This document shows positions 47,910 to 60,883 of a stretch of 64,000 nt of DNA, in pieces. The position numbers and the translations under genes are program-made. The stretch is taken from contig NC_072451.1 of the NCBI RefSeq assembly GCF_027596085.1, positions 5,652,231-5,716,230 on the forward strand, written 5' to 3'. Source of the stretch: Anoplopoma fimbria (taxonomy: Eukaryota; Chordata; Actinopteri; Perciformes; Anoplopomatidae). Below the pieces are notes generated by a model that made no database searches, was not told the origin of the DNA, and saw only the letters and a program-made list of their open reading frames with translations. Each line of letters opens with the position of its first letter. The first letter of the stretch is position 1.

Positions 47910-50900
47910 GGACTGAAGGAAAAAGGCTTAGGCACTATGGAAAACTAAATGGCTAAATAAGATATTATGGAATATGTGATATTCTCTACAATCCCACCTA
48001 ACTATTTAAATGGTTTTTTTTCCAAGAGATGCAATTATTTATTTTTCCTTGTGTCTTTATTTTATAAATCCATCCTGTAGTACTAACACATTTCTCTGCT
48101 CAGTTCCTGGATGTGATGGAAATCTTCTGATTAAGTATCCTGTTGCAAATGGTGGCAATTATTTCTGATTTTCTTTTTCTGCAATGCCAGATTTAGGAGT
48201 AGTAGTTTAATTAAATTACTTAGAAACAGAGAAAATGACTAAAAGTGGCAAAGACTTTACTGACATATCAACTTAAGTCAATTACTCATGTTATCACGGT
48301 AGATTTTGAGCGTTTGAGCGTGGTGAATAAGTAAAGCGTTGAGACAAAAGGTGGTTTGACCTCATGAAATGATGATGTGACCAGGCTGTGACTGTTAAAG
48401 CTGTTTGACAGGTTTGTATGAGAAATAGTTTGTTAGATCCTCTCGAAGCCGAGCAGGTTTGTCTTGAAGAACAGTGCCACCTGGGGGGACTCGGGACAAG
48501 GAACGCCACAACAGTTCTTAAATCAGCAACTGTTTGCTGTAAAACTTCTCAGGTCTTATTTGCTGCTATATGCACTTTCTCAACTAAAAGGAGCGTGGCT
48601 ACAAGAAAGACATACAAAAAGTGTTTAATTATTGCAAAACAGCAAAGGCAATAAAAATACACCAACCTAACAAAAAGACCCTAAAGGGGCATTATATGTT
48701 TTCTTGACAGTTTTATTGGTCGTAATGGTTTGTTGCAACCATAAATGGGCATGTTGGGAGCTTTAAAATGAAAAAGCCTTGTTGGTTAGGGATAGATATA
48801 GTTGGTGCAGAGCTTTGAACATCCTACTGTTGGAATCTGAAGCCGTCATTCAATCATGACATTCACTTTTCCAGCTCCTTTCTTTTTCTCTCTGGCTGCA
48901 GTTCAGGAGAGGTTGGTACACCAGGAAAGTTTATGAGAGGTGAATGTGGAAACAAATTATAGAAGGCAAGACTGCAAGCACAAACCAGTTACCAAAAAAA
49001 AATGCATTCCCTTTGCTGCAAAGTTATCTTAAGGAATCAAATGCTGACCCTGCCATTCATTTTTTGTGCATCTTAACATATTGACAACGTTAGCCTTTCA
49101 AAAACCAAAAACTTTTCCTTTATTTAGATACAGTCGTCTGATATAATTAAGTTGTTTTTTTTTAAAAAGGGAAGAAAACTAAAAAGTTTCAAATACAACA
49201 GCAAAAGAAATTGCATCAAAAAACAACTATGTAAAAATAAAAGACCAAAATCAAAATAAAAGCATCCTGGTGTTCTTTTAACTAAAGGGCTTTTCCCTTA
49301 CTAATACTTGGAAATAAAGTAAAACGTTGTGCAATGTCAAGTTTGGTGACCTCGCTTTTGACTGTTGTTTCAAGATTTAATTAAGCCTCATAAATTCTGA
49401 AACAATCAGCAGCCATTTTGAATATTCTTTATTTCATGGTCTTTTAATGAAAAACACACAACTTTATTTGTCCTTACAGTAAATTATCTGTGTTGCATAG
49501 TTTCCCAGACTATGAATAGACAATCAAGGTCACCCTGACTTTTAAAGCTGCTTAATGACCCACTAAAATATTTCATTTTCATTTAGCAGTGTTTTCTGCA
49601 CCAGGATTGCATAACTTATATATCAATATATATCAATAATCAAATACAGTCATAATAAATCCGCCTGAAGATGCCCACATTTTTCTTACATCATAACTAA
49701 TTGTATATCTAGGAACTTATACTCCTCCATTCTCATGTTTCTCTCACATTTAGTGACTCAGATTGTCACCAGGGGGGGGTATAATATCAAACATCGGACA
49801 GTGAACGCTCTGACTCAGTCTGACTGACACATACAGGTTCATGAAACAGCAGCCATGTGGACCCTTAATGGACATGCCTGCATTAGATCATAAAGAGCCT
49901 ATAGGAAAACAGAAGGAACCATTATGTCTAAACCTACCCTTCATCACTGGAAAGCTGGAGTCCCAAAAGACATGCTAACTATAGGATCACTAACTATAGG
50001 ATCACTGAGGTATGTGGGAATCGTACAGGCCTGCTGCTGCCTGCTTGACACACTAGTGTATAAACACTGGTTTTATATAAAATTACCAATACTGATACAG
50101 CCACAGTATCAATACTAATGCTACCCTACTGACTCTGATACTAATAATTTTAATAATCATGATTTTAACTCCAATACCACTGCTCTATAATTGCCAGTAG
50201 GCTGATATCAATGGTGTAAACACTAATTATGGTACTCTTAACATTAAGGCTAACTGTATCTGTTTAAAATCAATTGTTAAATGGAAGTGAATGTAAGATG
50301 TTTGATAGGTGAAGTCTGACATTTAACAAGAGTCCACAGCAATGCTAGAGGTTAATGCTAATACTAGAATGTTCAACTTGCTCACACTGACAACACTAAC
50401 ATGTTTATCATGTTCACTATCTTAGTTACGCATGTAAGCATGTGCCACTTAGCATACAAATTAACGTTCTGTTGTTTTATGGGGCATTACTTGCGGGACT
50501 ATTTCTTGGCCAGGAGCTGTAACTTCCCTCCAAAGTTACAGTGCAGTTGCTAGGCAGCCAGCAGAGAGGAAATGACTCCACCTGGTAAAGAAATAGTACC
50601 ACACATGAAACCACACCTTGTTTTTTCACAGACTGACTAGTACTACCCTATGACGGATAAACTGTAAGTGGAATTCCCCTTTAAAATGAGTGGATAACAT
50701 GAAATCATTTTTACAACACGGTCAAGGACAGAGTGTTGAAATACAGCTTGCACATGTTTCTCACTGAGACTCATGTGGCTTGGAAAGAGAATAGGGAAGT
50801 ATCTGTGGGAAGATGAGCCTCAGCACTGAAGGAATGATGGGCCTTTCCAAGCTATCATAACATCTGTGTGTCTACTTTAATATATCATATGTTTTCAGTC

Positions 50901-52269
50901 ATGATTTGTTGTCATTGACAGTGTACTTGTTAATACACACTTGTCCCTTGGTTGTGTTTAGAACAACAAATCCGCTGAAAGATTGTAAACAAGATGCTGG
51001 ATTTGAGACAGACTTCTTTCTATGGCGTCTTTCATTCGAGGATTGTATCAAGCTATTGTGGTGCTGATGACTTACTCTCTTTGTTCTTTTTATGGGTCAA
51101 AGTGGGAGAAAGGCCAAGAATGAATTTGTTACTGATAGAGGAAGACCACTCCCCACGGGACTTTTTTTTCGTTGTATATAAAAGTAGCAAAGCTTTCTGG
51201 GAGATGGTGTAAAACAGAGCAAAAGATGTGAAGACACACGTCAGCAGAGTTTGCCAAAATGAACTTTTAAGTTGCCAAGGAGATATGAAAGTCATTCCGG
51301 CCGAGAAAAAAACAAAGAAAGTTAAGAGAAAAGCTGGAGTTCAGTCCTGAGACAATAACATTTGCACTTCAGCAGCATGTTATAATGTTTAAAATCAAAT
51401 TTATATATGAATGCTATCATTTAACACTTTTTAGATGACAATCCTAAAAGGTTATTTGATACATAAACGGAATTGATGACAAATAAGCAACCAAAAACAT
51501 ACAAACTAAGGGTATGCCTACTCAGTAAATGTAGCCTGAGCTGTGTAAATACATGAATGGATTAATTCATTAATTCATGTTTTTTAGATCCAATTGTCAT
51601 AACCGAAAGGTGCCCACAAGGGCTCACAAGATACTAATACATTACATACAAAGGAAAGAGAAAAACTAAAGGAAAGACAGCAAACATGTGTGCTGTATAT
51701 GTTTAAAATCAAAGTTATAAATTAAACAAGTTAAACATAATGTTTATGATAAACCTTTAAGATAAACTATCAAACGCTGTGAACCCATACTATAATCTAC
51801 ATTCATCTGTCTGGGATATCTGGTAAAAGAAAAAAACAATTAAAATATTATTATAATTTTTTTACAGTAGAATATGAAATGTATTTAATTTCTAACATCA
51901 TATGCCATATGTTCTCAATTTTTACAACTTAAAAGAAACTTTCAATTATTTTTTGTAAAAATAAAAAATGTAAGTTATAATCTAAACTTCACATTAGTTC
52001 TACAAGTTCCGTTGCATGTGGTGACTTATGAAGTTGAGTAATAGTGATTGTGATCCAGGTACTCTGACTCTTAACCTTCCAGTGGATGGTCTTGCTGTTG
52101 TAGTAGCCATGTTCCCATGCCAGAGGGTACAACCCTTCCTTCAACAAAATAAACTTCATGTCATGTCATTGTGTCAGAGCTGGGCGTCTCCTTTCCAGGC
52201 CGTAGATTTATAAGTGACTGAAATGTTTACAGGGTTGCACTCCGCCTCTCAGAAGCAAGATTCGAGTCG
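47910..52269. other. Gene-poor spacer downstream of nfatc4
   Basis: No supported gene. It includes a MITE fragment (50470-50590), another repeat fragment (50370-50470) and a G-run (49783-49789). AATAAA at 52149 on the plus strand follows no recognisable exon. Confidence 0.5.
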
Positions 52270-52352
52270 TCAATCGTCCAGACAGTCGAGTCTCTGAGAT
52301 AAATGGAAGTCTCCGTAGTGAAGCACTGGGGTCTGCAGAGAGCTGTAGGGAT
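52270..52352 (-). CDS. Orphan terminal-exon-like segment, gene unknown
   Basis: On the minus strand a long pyrimidine tract and ttcacag precede an open frame that ends at a TGA (52270-52272). The frame reads PYSSLQTPVLHYGDFHL then SQRLDCLDD, 26 residues, entered after two leftover bases. An ATTAAA-like signal lies near 51890. No matching upstream exon was found between here and 64 kb. It could be the last exon of a gene whose body lies beyond the right edge, or chance. I do not recognise the peptide. Confidence 0.25.
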
Positions 52353-53289
52353 CTGTGAAGGGAGGAGGTGAGGAAAGTGTGTTGAGAGATAAAGTAAACA
52401 GGGAAGTATAAATAGTGTGCATAGAGCAGATGCTGATTTATGATCAGTTTACTTTCAGTTCAAATAATCAGCTCTATTGTCTTAAAGAACAAGCATTTAT
52501 GTCACTTGTGAAAGTTTTTACATGAATATGACACAATTAGAGATAATTAAATATCTCATAGGCTTGTTAGTGCCAGGTAGTGTACAATTAGCTTGTGTTA
52601 GTTCCTGTGCTAGGAGCCCATAGTTTGTGACAAAGTGGTGGTGTTTTTTTTTCAGTATAGAAAGTGGTGAATCACAAACTTTTTTTTCCGGAGACATACA
52701 GTACATTCTTATCTATAATTTGTGAGAAGAGCAAATGTGTGCATAAACTAATGTGCCTGACCATTTTTACTGACCACCTTATATTATCTCAAATAGGTTA
52801 CCAGCCATTTCAAAGGGATAGAGGTTTAATAAATAACAAGTTTGTTTTATGCATGTGTTAATACTTTATAAATGAGTTAACAAGCATCCGTCATTTTTCT
52901 CTTATCAGTTAACTAAAGAATATGTGCTAGCCTTTCACGTTAGATTCAATGTTATAAACACGAAACAATTATCTATTATCAATTATTAAGTACGAACATT
53001 GAAGTTCTCACATGTGGCTTAAAGGTGTACTGCGGATTTAAAGGTTAAATAAAAGACTATGGAAGAAATTCAGCAATGTTATTTGGCAATCCCAATAAAA
53101 ATATTCGAGACACAGTCTTAAACGTGTCATTCTAAGCTAAAGAAAACACAATGTTTCTTAGTTTCAGCTGATTCTACTTTAATGAAAAGTGAAAATTTTA
53201 AATTTTAGATTCCATTTGTGCCCAATAAATCCCAATAAATGTGACACACTGTTCCTTTAACTTACAATCACACACACATCTGTTTAACA

Positions 53290-54895
53290 TGTGGTTTTAT
53301 TGACACACTGGATTATTTTAATACAACACTGAAACATGTACTGTTGAATATAAAAAAAAAGCTGAAGAATATAACACTGACACCCTCTAGAGAGAGAGAA
53401 GCATTTCTTTTTGGTCTCTTTCACTGAGTATTCATTACAGCAGTACAAATCCAATAAACCCAATTGACAACATTTATAAATTTAGTGGTGTGAGTTGGGT
53501 GTTAATAGATGCTTTGATATTTGGAGACACCAGAAATTTAAAACACACATAGAAAATACTAATATTAAGTGCACTTTGAACATACTTTTCTTGTGGGTTT
53601 TTTTACTCCATATTCTAGCATAAGTTCTTTCCACATATATATATATATATATTCTCCCCATTGATTGTAGCTTGCAGATACGAATACACATATATCATAA
53701 CAGGAGCAAAAAGCTAGCCTAGCATTCATCTTAACAAAATGTAAACTATTTTTGCTCTTCTTTATATGTGACAACATTGGAGCCTTGTAAAAAAGACATA
53801 AACATTACAATCTGATCAGCTGCTCTGCATACTGTTGGGAAAACAAAACACTCAATTTTATTAATGAAATCGTCCACAAAACAGAACTTGGATTTCCTTT
53901 TGTTCTCTCCAACAGTTTACTTATCTTAGCTTCTTTATCTTTTCCTCTGGCAATTAAAAAACAGAAATACTGATAGGCAGTCTTTTTTATAACTGACAAC
54001 AAAATTGAACACAAACCTAAAGCATCGAACTAACATATATTATGCAAAAAAAAAAAAAAATGTAACAAAAATCAGCCGCCTTTTTCTTCATTTTTTCTTC
54101 ATTTGTCATTACAGACTATGTTTACATGCACATAGTATTTTGGATGTTAGCTTGTATCCTTGTTAACAGTCTTGTCTTGGAGATTCTTTAAATAGCTTAC
54201 TCATATCCAGATCCTAAACATCTTGTATTTTTGTATTGTACAATGGGTACATTCTGCCTTTAATAAAAATAAAAAAGATCCAGCAATCACATTCAGGTCC
54301 CTCATCATCAAGATTAGAGTCTATCCAGTTCACTGGAAGCAAGGGTTGACATTTACATGCTCCAACAAATGAACAGAGAGCCTCAGTAATTTAAAAGGGA
54401 ATATTGTTGTACGTGTAAACATAGCCATTGACACCTCTCCCTCTTCTCTCTCTCCTAAGCAGTACACTTCACGCAAAATCAAATTTGGCGGGTTTGCAGA
54501 GGCAAATACTGTGAGTCTGGGGACAAAAGAACCCACAAAATTTTGATTTGATCACTGCACCCATTACATTATCTTCAGTACATCCTGGGTCTACCATTAC
54601 TCAAGTACTTTTTGGCCACTTGTACAGAATCCTTAAATATCCAAATTTCAAAATGGAGTCACACTAGATAACTATACTATAAACTATACCCGTTGTGGTC
54701 TAACTCCACAGTTTGCTCCCATCATGTCCCATAAGCTCCTTCATGTGGATGCCATTAAACAAGACCGGAGTTGCAGTGATTACACTAGCATTTGCTCGCA
54801 CCTCTGTGTTTGACAGCAGTTCAACAGCCTTTGAGAACCAGCCAAATTCAATTTTATTTGAAGCATACTGCCGGCCTGACACCCTTTCTCTTCCC
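53290..54895 (-). other. myadm: Probable 3' UTR of the myadm-like gene
   Basis: No splice or coding signal is seen between the stop at 54896 and TTTATT motifs (minus AATAAA) near 53858 and 53295. The sequence is AT-rich and has a short (TA)n (53636-53652). Either motif may be the real end. Confidence 0.4.
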
Positions 54896-55777
54896 TCAAG
54901 CGCTGACAAACACCAGGCGGCCGGAGTAGATAAGGTCGGCCAGGTAGAGGAGGAAGTTGACGGCCGTGAGCACAGCCACCGCCATGAGCTTATCCCAGCT
55001 ACACAGCCCCAGATCGGAGTTGCAGTGGTGGGGCCTATCTTTTGACCCGCCATTCTTGGGATCAAAGTTGAAGATGGGCCAGACGATGGCTGCTGACAGG
55101 TAGAGGACCACGGCCAGCAGGGCATAGGCGGACAGGAAGCGTACGAACGGGAAGGGAAGGCATCCGGTGCACTCGCCGATGCAGAGCAGGATGACGGCCG
55201 CCGACAGGATGAAGCAGATGCAGTAGACGGACATGCAGTACTTGAGCGCAGCGTTTCGGTCGTACACCACGGGGTCACTGATGAACACGAAGATGATGCA
55301 GGCCACGAAGGTCTCGCAGACTTTCAGCAGGCCTGGGGCCGTGGCCATGTAGCCGGCCACCTCGCCTGGACGCGCCTTGCTGATGCTCACCTCGGTTATG
55401 TAGGCGATGGTGGCCAGGCAGGAGAAGACGGTGGACACGATGCGGTAGGTGCCGGTCTCACCTTGGCCCGTGGAGCCCTTGAGGAAGTAGAGGGGGAAGA
55501 TGATGGAGGCGGACAGGCAGAGCAGGGCGGCGTAACAGGCGAAGGTGATGGGGAAGTTCTTCCAGGAAACAGGAGCTCTGGTCTGGAGGCCGAAGAGCTC
55601 CACCAGGAGGACGAGTAGAGTCCCGGCGAAACTGAAAGCCCAGCAGAAGATGCACCAGTCTCCGGTGCCGTGGTAGAGTCGGCCTCCATGCACGGCCAAG
55701 GAGAAGGCCACGCAGGTGAAGATCAGGGCTGCCAACCGTGTCCATAGGAGGGGGCTGGAGTGGAGGACTATAGCCAT
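54896..55777 (-). CDS. myadm: Myeloid-associated differentiation marker-like protein (two MARVEL domains)
   Basis: One uninterrupted frame encodes 293 residues, close to MYADM (about 320). About eight hydrophobic segments group into two MARVEL four-helix units (about 15-150 and 155-290). Typical features are [75 protein letters not shown] and [29 protein letters not shown] proteins sit in cholesterol-rich plasma membrane domains and affect cell spreading and Rac1 placement. A coding region in a single exon agrees with the family. The ATG is preceded by a splice acceptor at 55883, so the leader is split. Fish carry several myadm-like paralogues, so the exact paralogue is uncertain. Confidence 0.9.
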   Translation of the reverse strand: MAIVLHSSPLLWTRLAALIFTCVAFSLAVHGGRLYHGTGDWCIFCWAFSFAGTLLVLLVELFGLQTRAPVSWKNFPITFACYAALLCLSASIIFPLYFLKGSTGQGETGTYRIVSTVFSCLATIAYITEVSISKARPGEVAGYMATAPGLLKVCETFVACIIFVFISDPVVYDRNAALKYCMSVYCICFILSAAVILLCIGECTGCLPFPFVRFLSAYALLAVVLYLSAAIVWPIFNFDPKNGGSKDRPHHCNSDLGLCSWDKLMAVAVLTAVNFLLYLADLIYSGRLVFVSA

Positions 55778-55882
55778 GATGTATCAGCCGATGTGAGAAG
55801 CTTAAATGGTTCCTGTGAGATACGAGCCTTTTTCCTGTTTTTCAGATTTATACCATCAGCCACTGAGAGAAGGCAGAGGAAA
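55778..55882 (-). other. myadm: myadm-like 5' UTR segment with 3' splice site
   Basis: On the minus strand a T-rich tract and tcttacag precede TTTCC at 55882, a strong acceptor. The leader therefore continues in one or more upstream exons. Confidence 0.55.
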
Positions 55883-58800
55883 CTGTAAGAAAAAAAGAAA
55901 TTTAAAATAATTAGTAATCAAGATTTTAGAGCTTATGTAATTCCTCATGACCTTTAGATGAAGAACACGATGCATCCACATGATGGCTTAAACAGGCTCT
56001 GCACTCCTGCATGCCATTTTCTGAAACAAACAAAGCTGTTTCTTTATGAGAAATAATGATCTGATTGTGGTCACACTCTTCACAGCACATTTACTCCTGG
56101 TCATAATCAGCCGGTCAACACTTCCCCTCTTCTGCCCTGTTACTTTCTGCCCCCGCATTAAACTCCAGCCTGCTTTCTCAACAGCATTTCTGAGCTGAGA
56201 GCAGACTGTTTCACTCTGACATTCCTCCACGGTCGTGTCCTCTCTGACGGGCGTGGCTCCACCGACCCCACAGTGTGTCTGTCATCATGCTCTAAACATG
56301 GCCCTCTTCACTTGTTCCACTCCCGCTCCCAGGGACCTCGGCTACACTGCAAGATAATCTGAAATCATCTCATGGATTTGGACCTAGCACTGCTGGGTCT
56401 TAAATACTGACCCTTATTATGGAAACTGAATCTTTAAGGCCCTGAAAACCTACTTTAACAAAGAGAGATAGAGATATATGCCAAAGTAAAAGCAGTTTTA
56501 GTTATTTCACATGAGAGATTTGGTCCTTTTTTTAGAGCTATTTGAAGTGGGTGGGTCTCATTTGTTTTTTTATTATTAAAAGCAAGAACTTCCTTCCTTC
56601 TTTCCTTCCTTCCTTCCTTCTCTCAACTCTCTTGTCAAGTTCGTCTTCAACTGGTTATTTTTCGCCACTTTCAGAATTATTTTAAAACCAATTTTTTAAT
56701 TTAACACAAACGCATTTTAAGATGAAGCTTGTTTAACATCTGTAACTGACAAGAGAAAAGCTCCAATATCTCAAAATTCGAACTATCTTTTTTTAATATG
56801 TTTGCCAAGAGTTAAGTAGCTGATAATTTCCTTTACTTGAAGGATATAAAATTTACATCTACTCTGTAAATTTAGCTGAAAAGCAGCCACATTGGCCACA
56901 AGAGACAATTAAAGCATAATGATAAACTGTAATAATAGTACAAGTGGAAAAGAGTCATAAAGTCAGCAAACCACTGCTGGTCACACCAGACTGAGTTTTA
57001 TTGCTTATGAAATTAACTGCTCATTTGTAAGACTGATGAATGTGCTATTACCTCTTTTAAAAGTTACAGTCCCCTTTTCTAGTTTAGGAATATGTTTGGG
57101 CTGTAGCTCGGTTTGTCTGTGGACTATTTCTTTATTATACGATTTATTCTTTTGTCCTTCAAATTAGTTGTTTTGTTAAATATTCAACGACTATATAAAA
57201 CAGGGAAAAACAGCAAATCCTCACATTTGCAAATCTAGAAACAAGCATTGTTGCTTTGTTAATAACTTTTAAATTAACTCTCGGCCGATGCTACGCAAGG
57301 GTTGGTCAGTCTGCGTTCAAGGGGCAATACTCATTTGCAGTTTTAAAATTGCTTTTGATGAGCTTATCGATTATTCGACTAATGATTTCAGCTCTAGTGT
57401 TTCTAGATTCGTTTGTTGCCCGCTCGAATGCTCAAAGAGATTTGACAAAATGGCGCCAAACTAATCTCCAGGCTTCATAAGGCCGTTTCTGAAAGTTGTG
57501 GGTGATGTCATGTTTTCAACAAGACACAAGATCAGGTGGGAAATGGTTGCACTCATCTGTACTACTGCAAGGAAGTGAGGGTTTTTCCCAGTATATACAA
57601 TGACTCAAACCGCAACTTTAATTTTTTTTAATACAACACTGAAACATGAACTGTTGAATATAAAAAGCTGAAGAATTTAATGAGGCTACTGTTATTAGTA
57701 CAGATATCCTCTTCCTCCTCTACTATGCATAATGGCGACCATGTAAAGAAGCTCCTGCTTTTTGATTCTGAGGGACTCATAGTGACTGCGGTTGATGTTT
57801 GCTCTGGACAAGAACTCAAGACGAGTGCCAAGATTTTTTGTTACCTGCTTCACAAAAAAAACGTCTTCAAACATCTGCTTTTGAGGTTCTCAGAGAAAAA
57901 ACAATTTTCAGCCATAAAATCACATTAACAGGATAAGATGGACATTTTTCACAGTGCACAAACCATCAAACCACACTGGCTGTCCTCCCTCACATATCTC
58001 CTGACACCCATCACCCACTTGGCTCCACAAGTGCTGCATTCCCCGTTCCCAGTTTACACAGAGAGACAGTTATAAACAAGGAGAAAAGGCCTGTTTACAT
58101 TAGTCACATTAAACACCCACTAAATAGTCGAGGCTGGGGAGGCGAAAGAACGGACATGGTGGCAAAGTATGAACAGAAAGCAACAAAAGAGAGAGAAATG
58201 GAAAAAGAGACCCCTAAAACTCCTGCAGGATGACTAACCTGCAGCCAAGAGGGAGAGGAGGGGAGGCGGGGGAGTGAAAAGAGGGAGGAACTCGGGGGAA
58301 GCCCTGTGTCTCAGGCCTCAGAAGGACACACAGTTTAAACACAGTGATGGAGTGGAATAGCAGAGACGTGAGTCACCACAGGGCCCCTTTCTTTCACCAC
58401 TCCTCCTTTTCTCTCCCTCTCCTACCTCCTCCCTTATTGCTTGTAAGATTTTCCAACTTACTGATGTGTTCCAGATGTGCTGCAGTCTGGCCGCTGCTGA
58501 ACAACTGGTAACTTTGTCACATTTGCCAAGTTCTTTCCTTTCCTCTCTTTCCCTTTCCTTTCCTTCCCTCCTAATAGTCTAATTTGGCGGCTACTCCCTC
58601 TCTTTTCCATCAGTTGTCCTCTTTTCCTCCCTCCCAGCTCAATACTCCCACTCTGGCTTTAAAGTCAGGCTACCAATTATGCTTCATGTAAACCACTCAA
58701 AATAAACGTATACGGAGGGGTCGTAATGGAAAAAATCAATCCAGCCACTAACGGCTGCCATTACTTTGCTTCTGATGGAATCAAGTCAGGAAAGAAATGT

Positions 58801-59064
58801 TAGAGGAAAATGGCAGAGGAGGGGAGACAGAAATAAAGAGAGAGAGTGAAGAAACAAAAGTACAGTGTGGAAAAGTGTCTTTTTTTACAGCACAGCATGG
58901 AAAACACGACAGGATCACACAAACGAGGGCACTTCCCCAAATGGAAGAGGGGCTGAAAATAGGTTCACACCAGGCTTGCAACAGGACAGCAAACAGGATA
59001 TGACAGCATCATGCTCCTCTGCACAGTCACTTTTCATACAGACAGCAGGGGAGTGTGTCCTGCA

Positions 59065-59174
<110 letters not shown>

Positions 59175-60362
59175 GATGTTCAGGAAACAAGTGTTTGTTT
59201 CAGGCAGGGAGGTCATGTGCGCTGCTTGTTTGGTTGTCATGACACAACATCTCTAACTCGATTACACCCATAATCTACTTACAGCGGACCTGTGGGTCGA
59301 AGCACAAGACGAGCTCTGTTGGCAAACCATCCCACTGAGTGTTTTAGATTCAAGTTTGTATATTAGTCTCGTTGTGTTGTGTGTTCTCAAAGGCTGGGGT
59401 GAAATGTAACTTCACATTTTACCTTTTTAAAACCACCAAAAATCTGAATCTTCCTCAGAAACAGCATGCAAATCATCACAAGATACTAAATCTCTCTAAC
59501 CAAACACATGCGTTGTTTTATTGTTTTGTTTTTTTTGGGGGTAATTGCCTTTTTTCTGACCCAACAATGAGGGAATCTTGGACACCTTTCTGCATTTAAA
59601 TGAACAACAACCAGGAGGATGTTGGTGATAATTGTCTTCAATAAAATTCAGGCATTACCTCAACCCAGAATCCAGTAAAAGTCCCCGTAGAGCAGTGTGT
59701 GTTAGTGAAGCAGCTGTTTGTTAGGCCCCTGCAGAGGTTCATTCATTGACAGTGAAGGTGGGTGTGCCGCCTGCCGCACCCTTCTCACACCACACACACC
59801 ACACACACCACACACACTACACACAAACTGACACCAAACACAGAAAAACATGACCAAAAACTGCATATTTTTCAGGAAACTTGGTTGGAAATATATTTTT
59901 TTAAAAGCATTATGAAATTGCAGAATGTCTGAAAGTCTCTCACCACAAAGATACTAAATACTAAAGCAAAAAAAAGTATAATAAAGTGTCTAAAAACTCC
60001 CCAAGGAGGACTTTAGAAACAAATGTAGTCCTGTTAAAGTTTTACTCCTGCTCTCAACTTTTTTTTTTATGTATAGACAAATTGACTGACTTTTTCAATG
60101 ATAAGAAATACAAAGGTTTATTTTACACTGTGAAAATGTCCTCAAACATGCAGAAAAATAAACAAACTGTAGCTGCTGATTGCATCACATTCTTTAACAG
60201 GTAAGCAAGATGCAACAAGTTGCTGCAAAACGAGATATTATCTGTGCAAAATATCACAGTATCTACCTCAAAAAAAATAAAAAAAATCATGATTTTACCG
60301 CAGAATCACCACATCTTGTTGCATATATAGCTATCATGAAGTTTGCTGTAAAACTTGGTTAC

Positions 60363-60500
60363 CTGTCTGGTACTTTGTGGTGTCTTGGCTCTCCTGGACA
60401 TCCAGCGGCAGAGATTCGTAGTTCGCGACTCCTCGGCTCCCTGATTTGACCAGCAGCCCACAGAGCAGATCCCCGCCCAGCAAACCAAATTAGGCATCAA
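60363..60500 (-). other. Candidate non-coding exon 1 of the myadm-like gene
   Basis: The minus strand ends this segment with CCAGACAG|GTAACC, an excellent donor. The region upstream is locally GC-richer, with a (CTC)n tract at 60532-60566. A second possible donor, GCTGCAG|GTTAGT, lies near 58235 and could define an alternative leader exon. Links to the coding exon are inferred. Confidence 0.35.
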
Positions 60501-60531
60501 ATGTCTGCACCGTTATTCACATCTGTCTCAA

Positions 60532-60566
60532 CCCTCCTCCTCCTCCTCCTCCTCCTCCTCCTCCTC
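60532..60566. repeat. (CTC)n trinucleotide repeat
   Basis: About eleven CTC/CCT units just upstream of the candidate myadm exon 1. Confidence 0.85.
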
Positions 60567-60684
60567 CTGCAGCCCGAGACACCGGCTGCTTAACACACCC
60601 AATGACAGTGCAGCAGAAGTTTACCCTCCCTTTAAACTACATTGATTAGTTTTATACATATACATATATACACATATGTACATG

Positions 60685-60883
60685 TCATTCAACTACTTTG
60701 AAAAATATAAAATATAAAACATATTCTGGTTTGTTGAGCATTTGTTTGTTTACCACATAATTCCATATGTGTTCCTTTTGTGTCTTCAATATTAATCTAC
60801 AATGTAGAATAAAAAAACAAAAATAAAAATAAAGAAAAAACATTGAATGAGAAGGTGTGTCCAAACTTTTGACTGGTACTGTA
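60685..60883. mobile_element. Tc1/mariner-like MITE, copy 3, truncated and inverted
   Basis: Matches copies 1 and 2 in reverse orientation, with an intact right-hand repeat (cttttgactggtactgta). The other terminal repeat is missing, so this copy cannot be mobilised. Confidence 0.8.

Noticed and set aside
52028..52213. Plus-strand ORF followed by AATAAA
   Set aside because: No splice acceptor or recognisable protein. The signal is probably coincidental.
54700..55745. Alternative frames over the myadm-like gene (Ser/Pro/Ala-rich)
   Set aside because: They are frame shadows of the MARVEL protein, which alone has coherent membrane helices.
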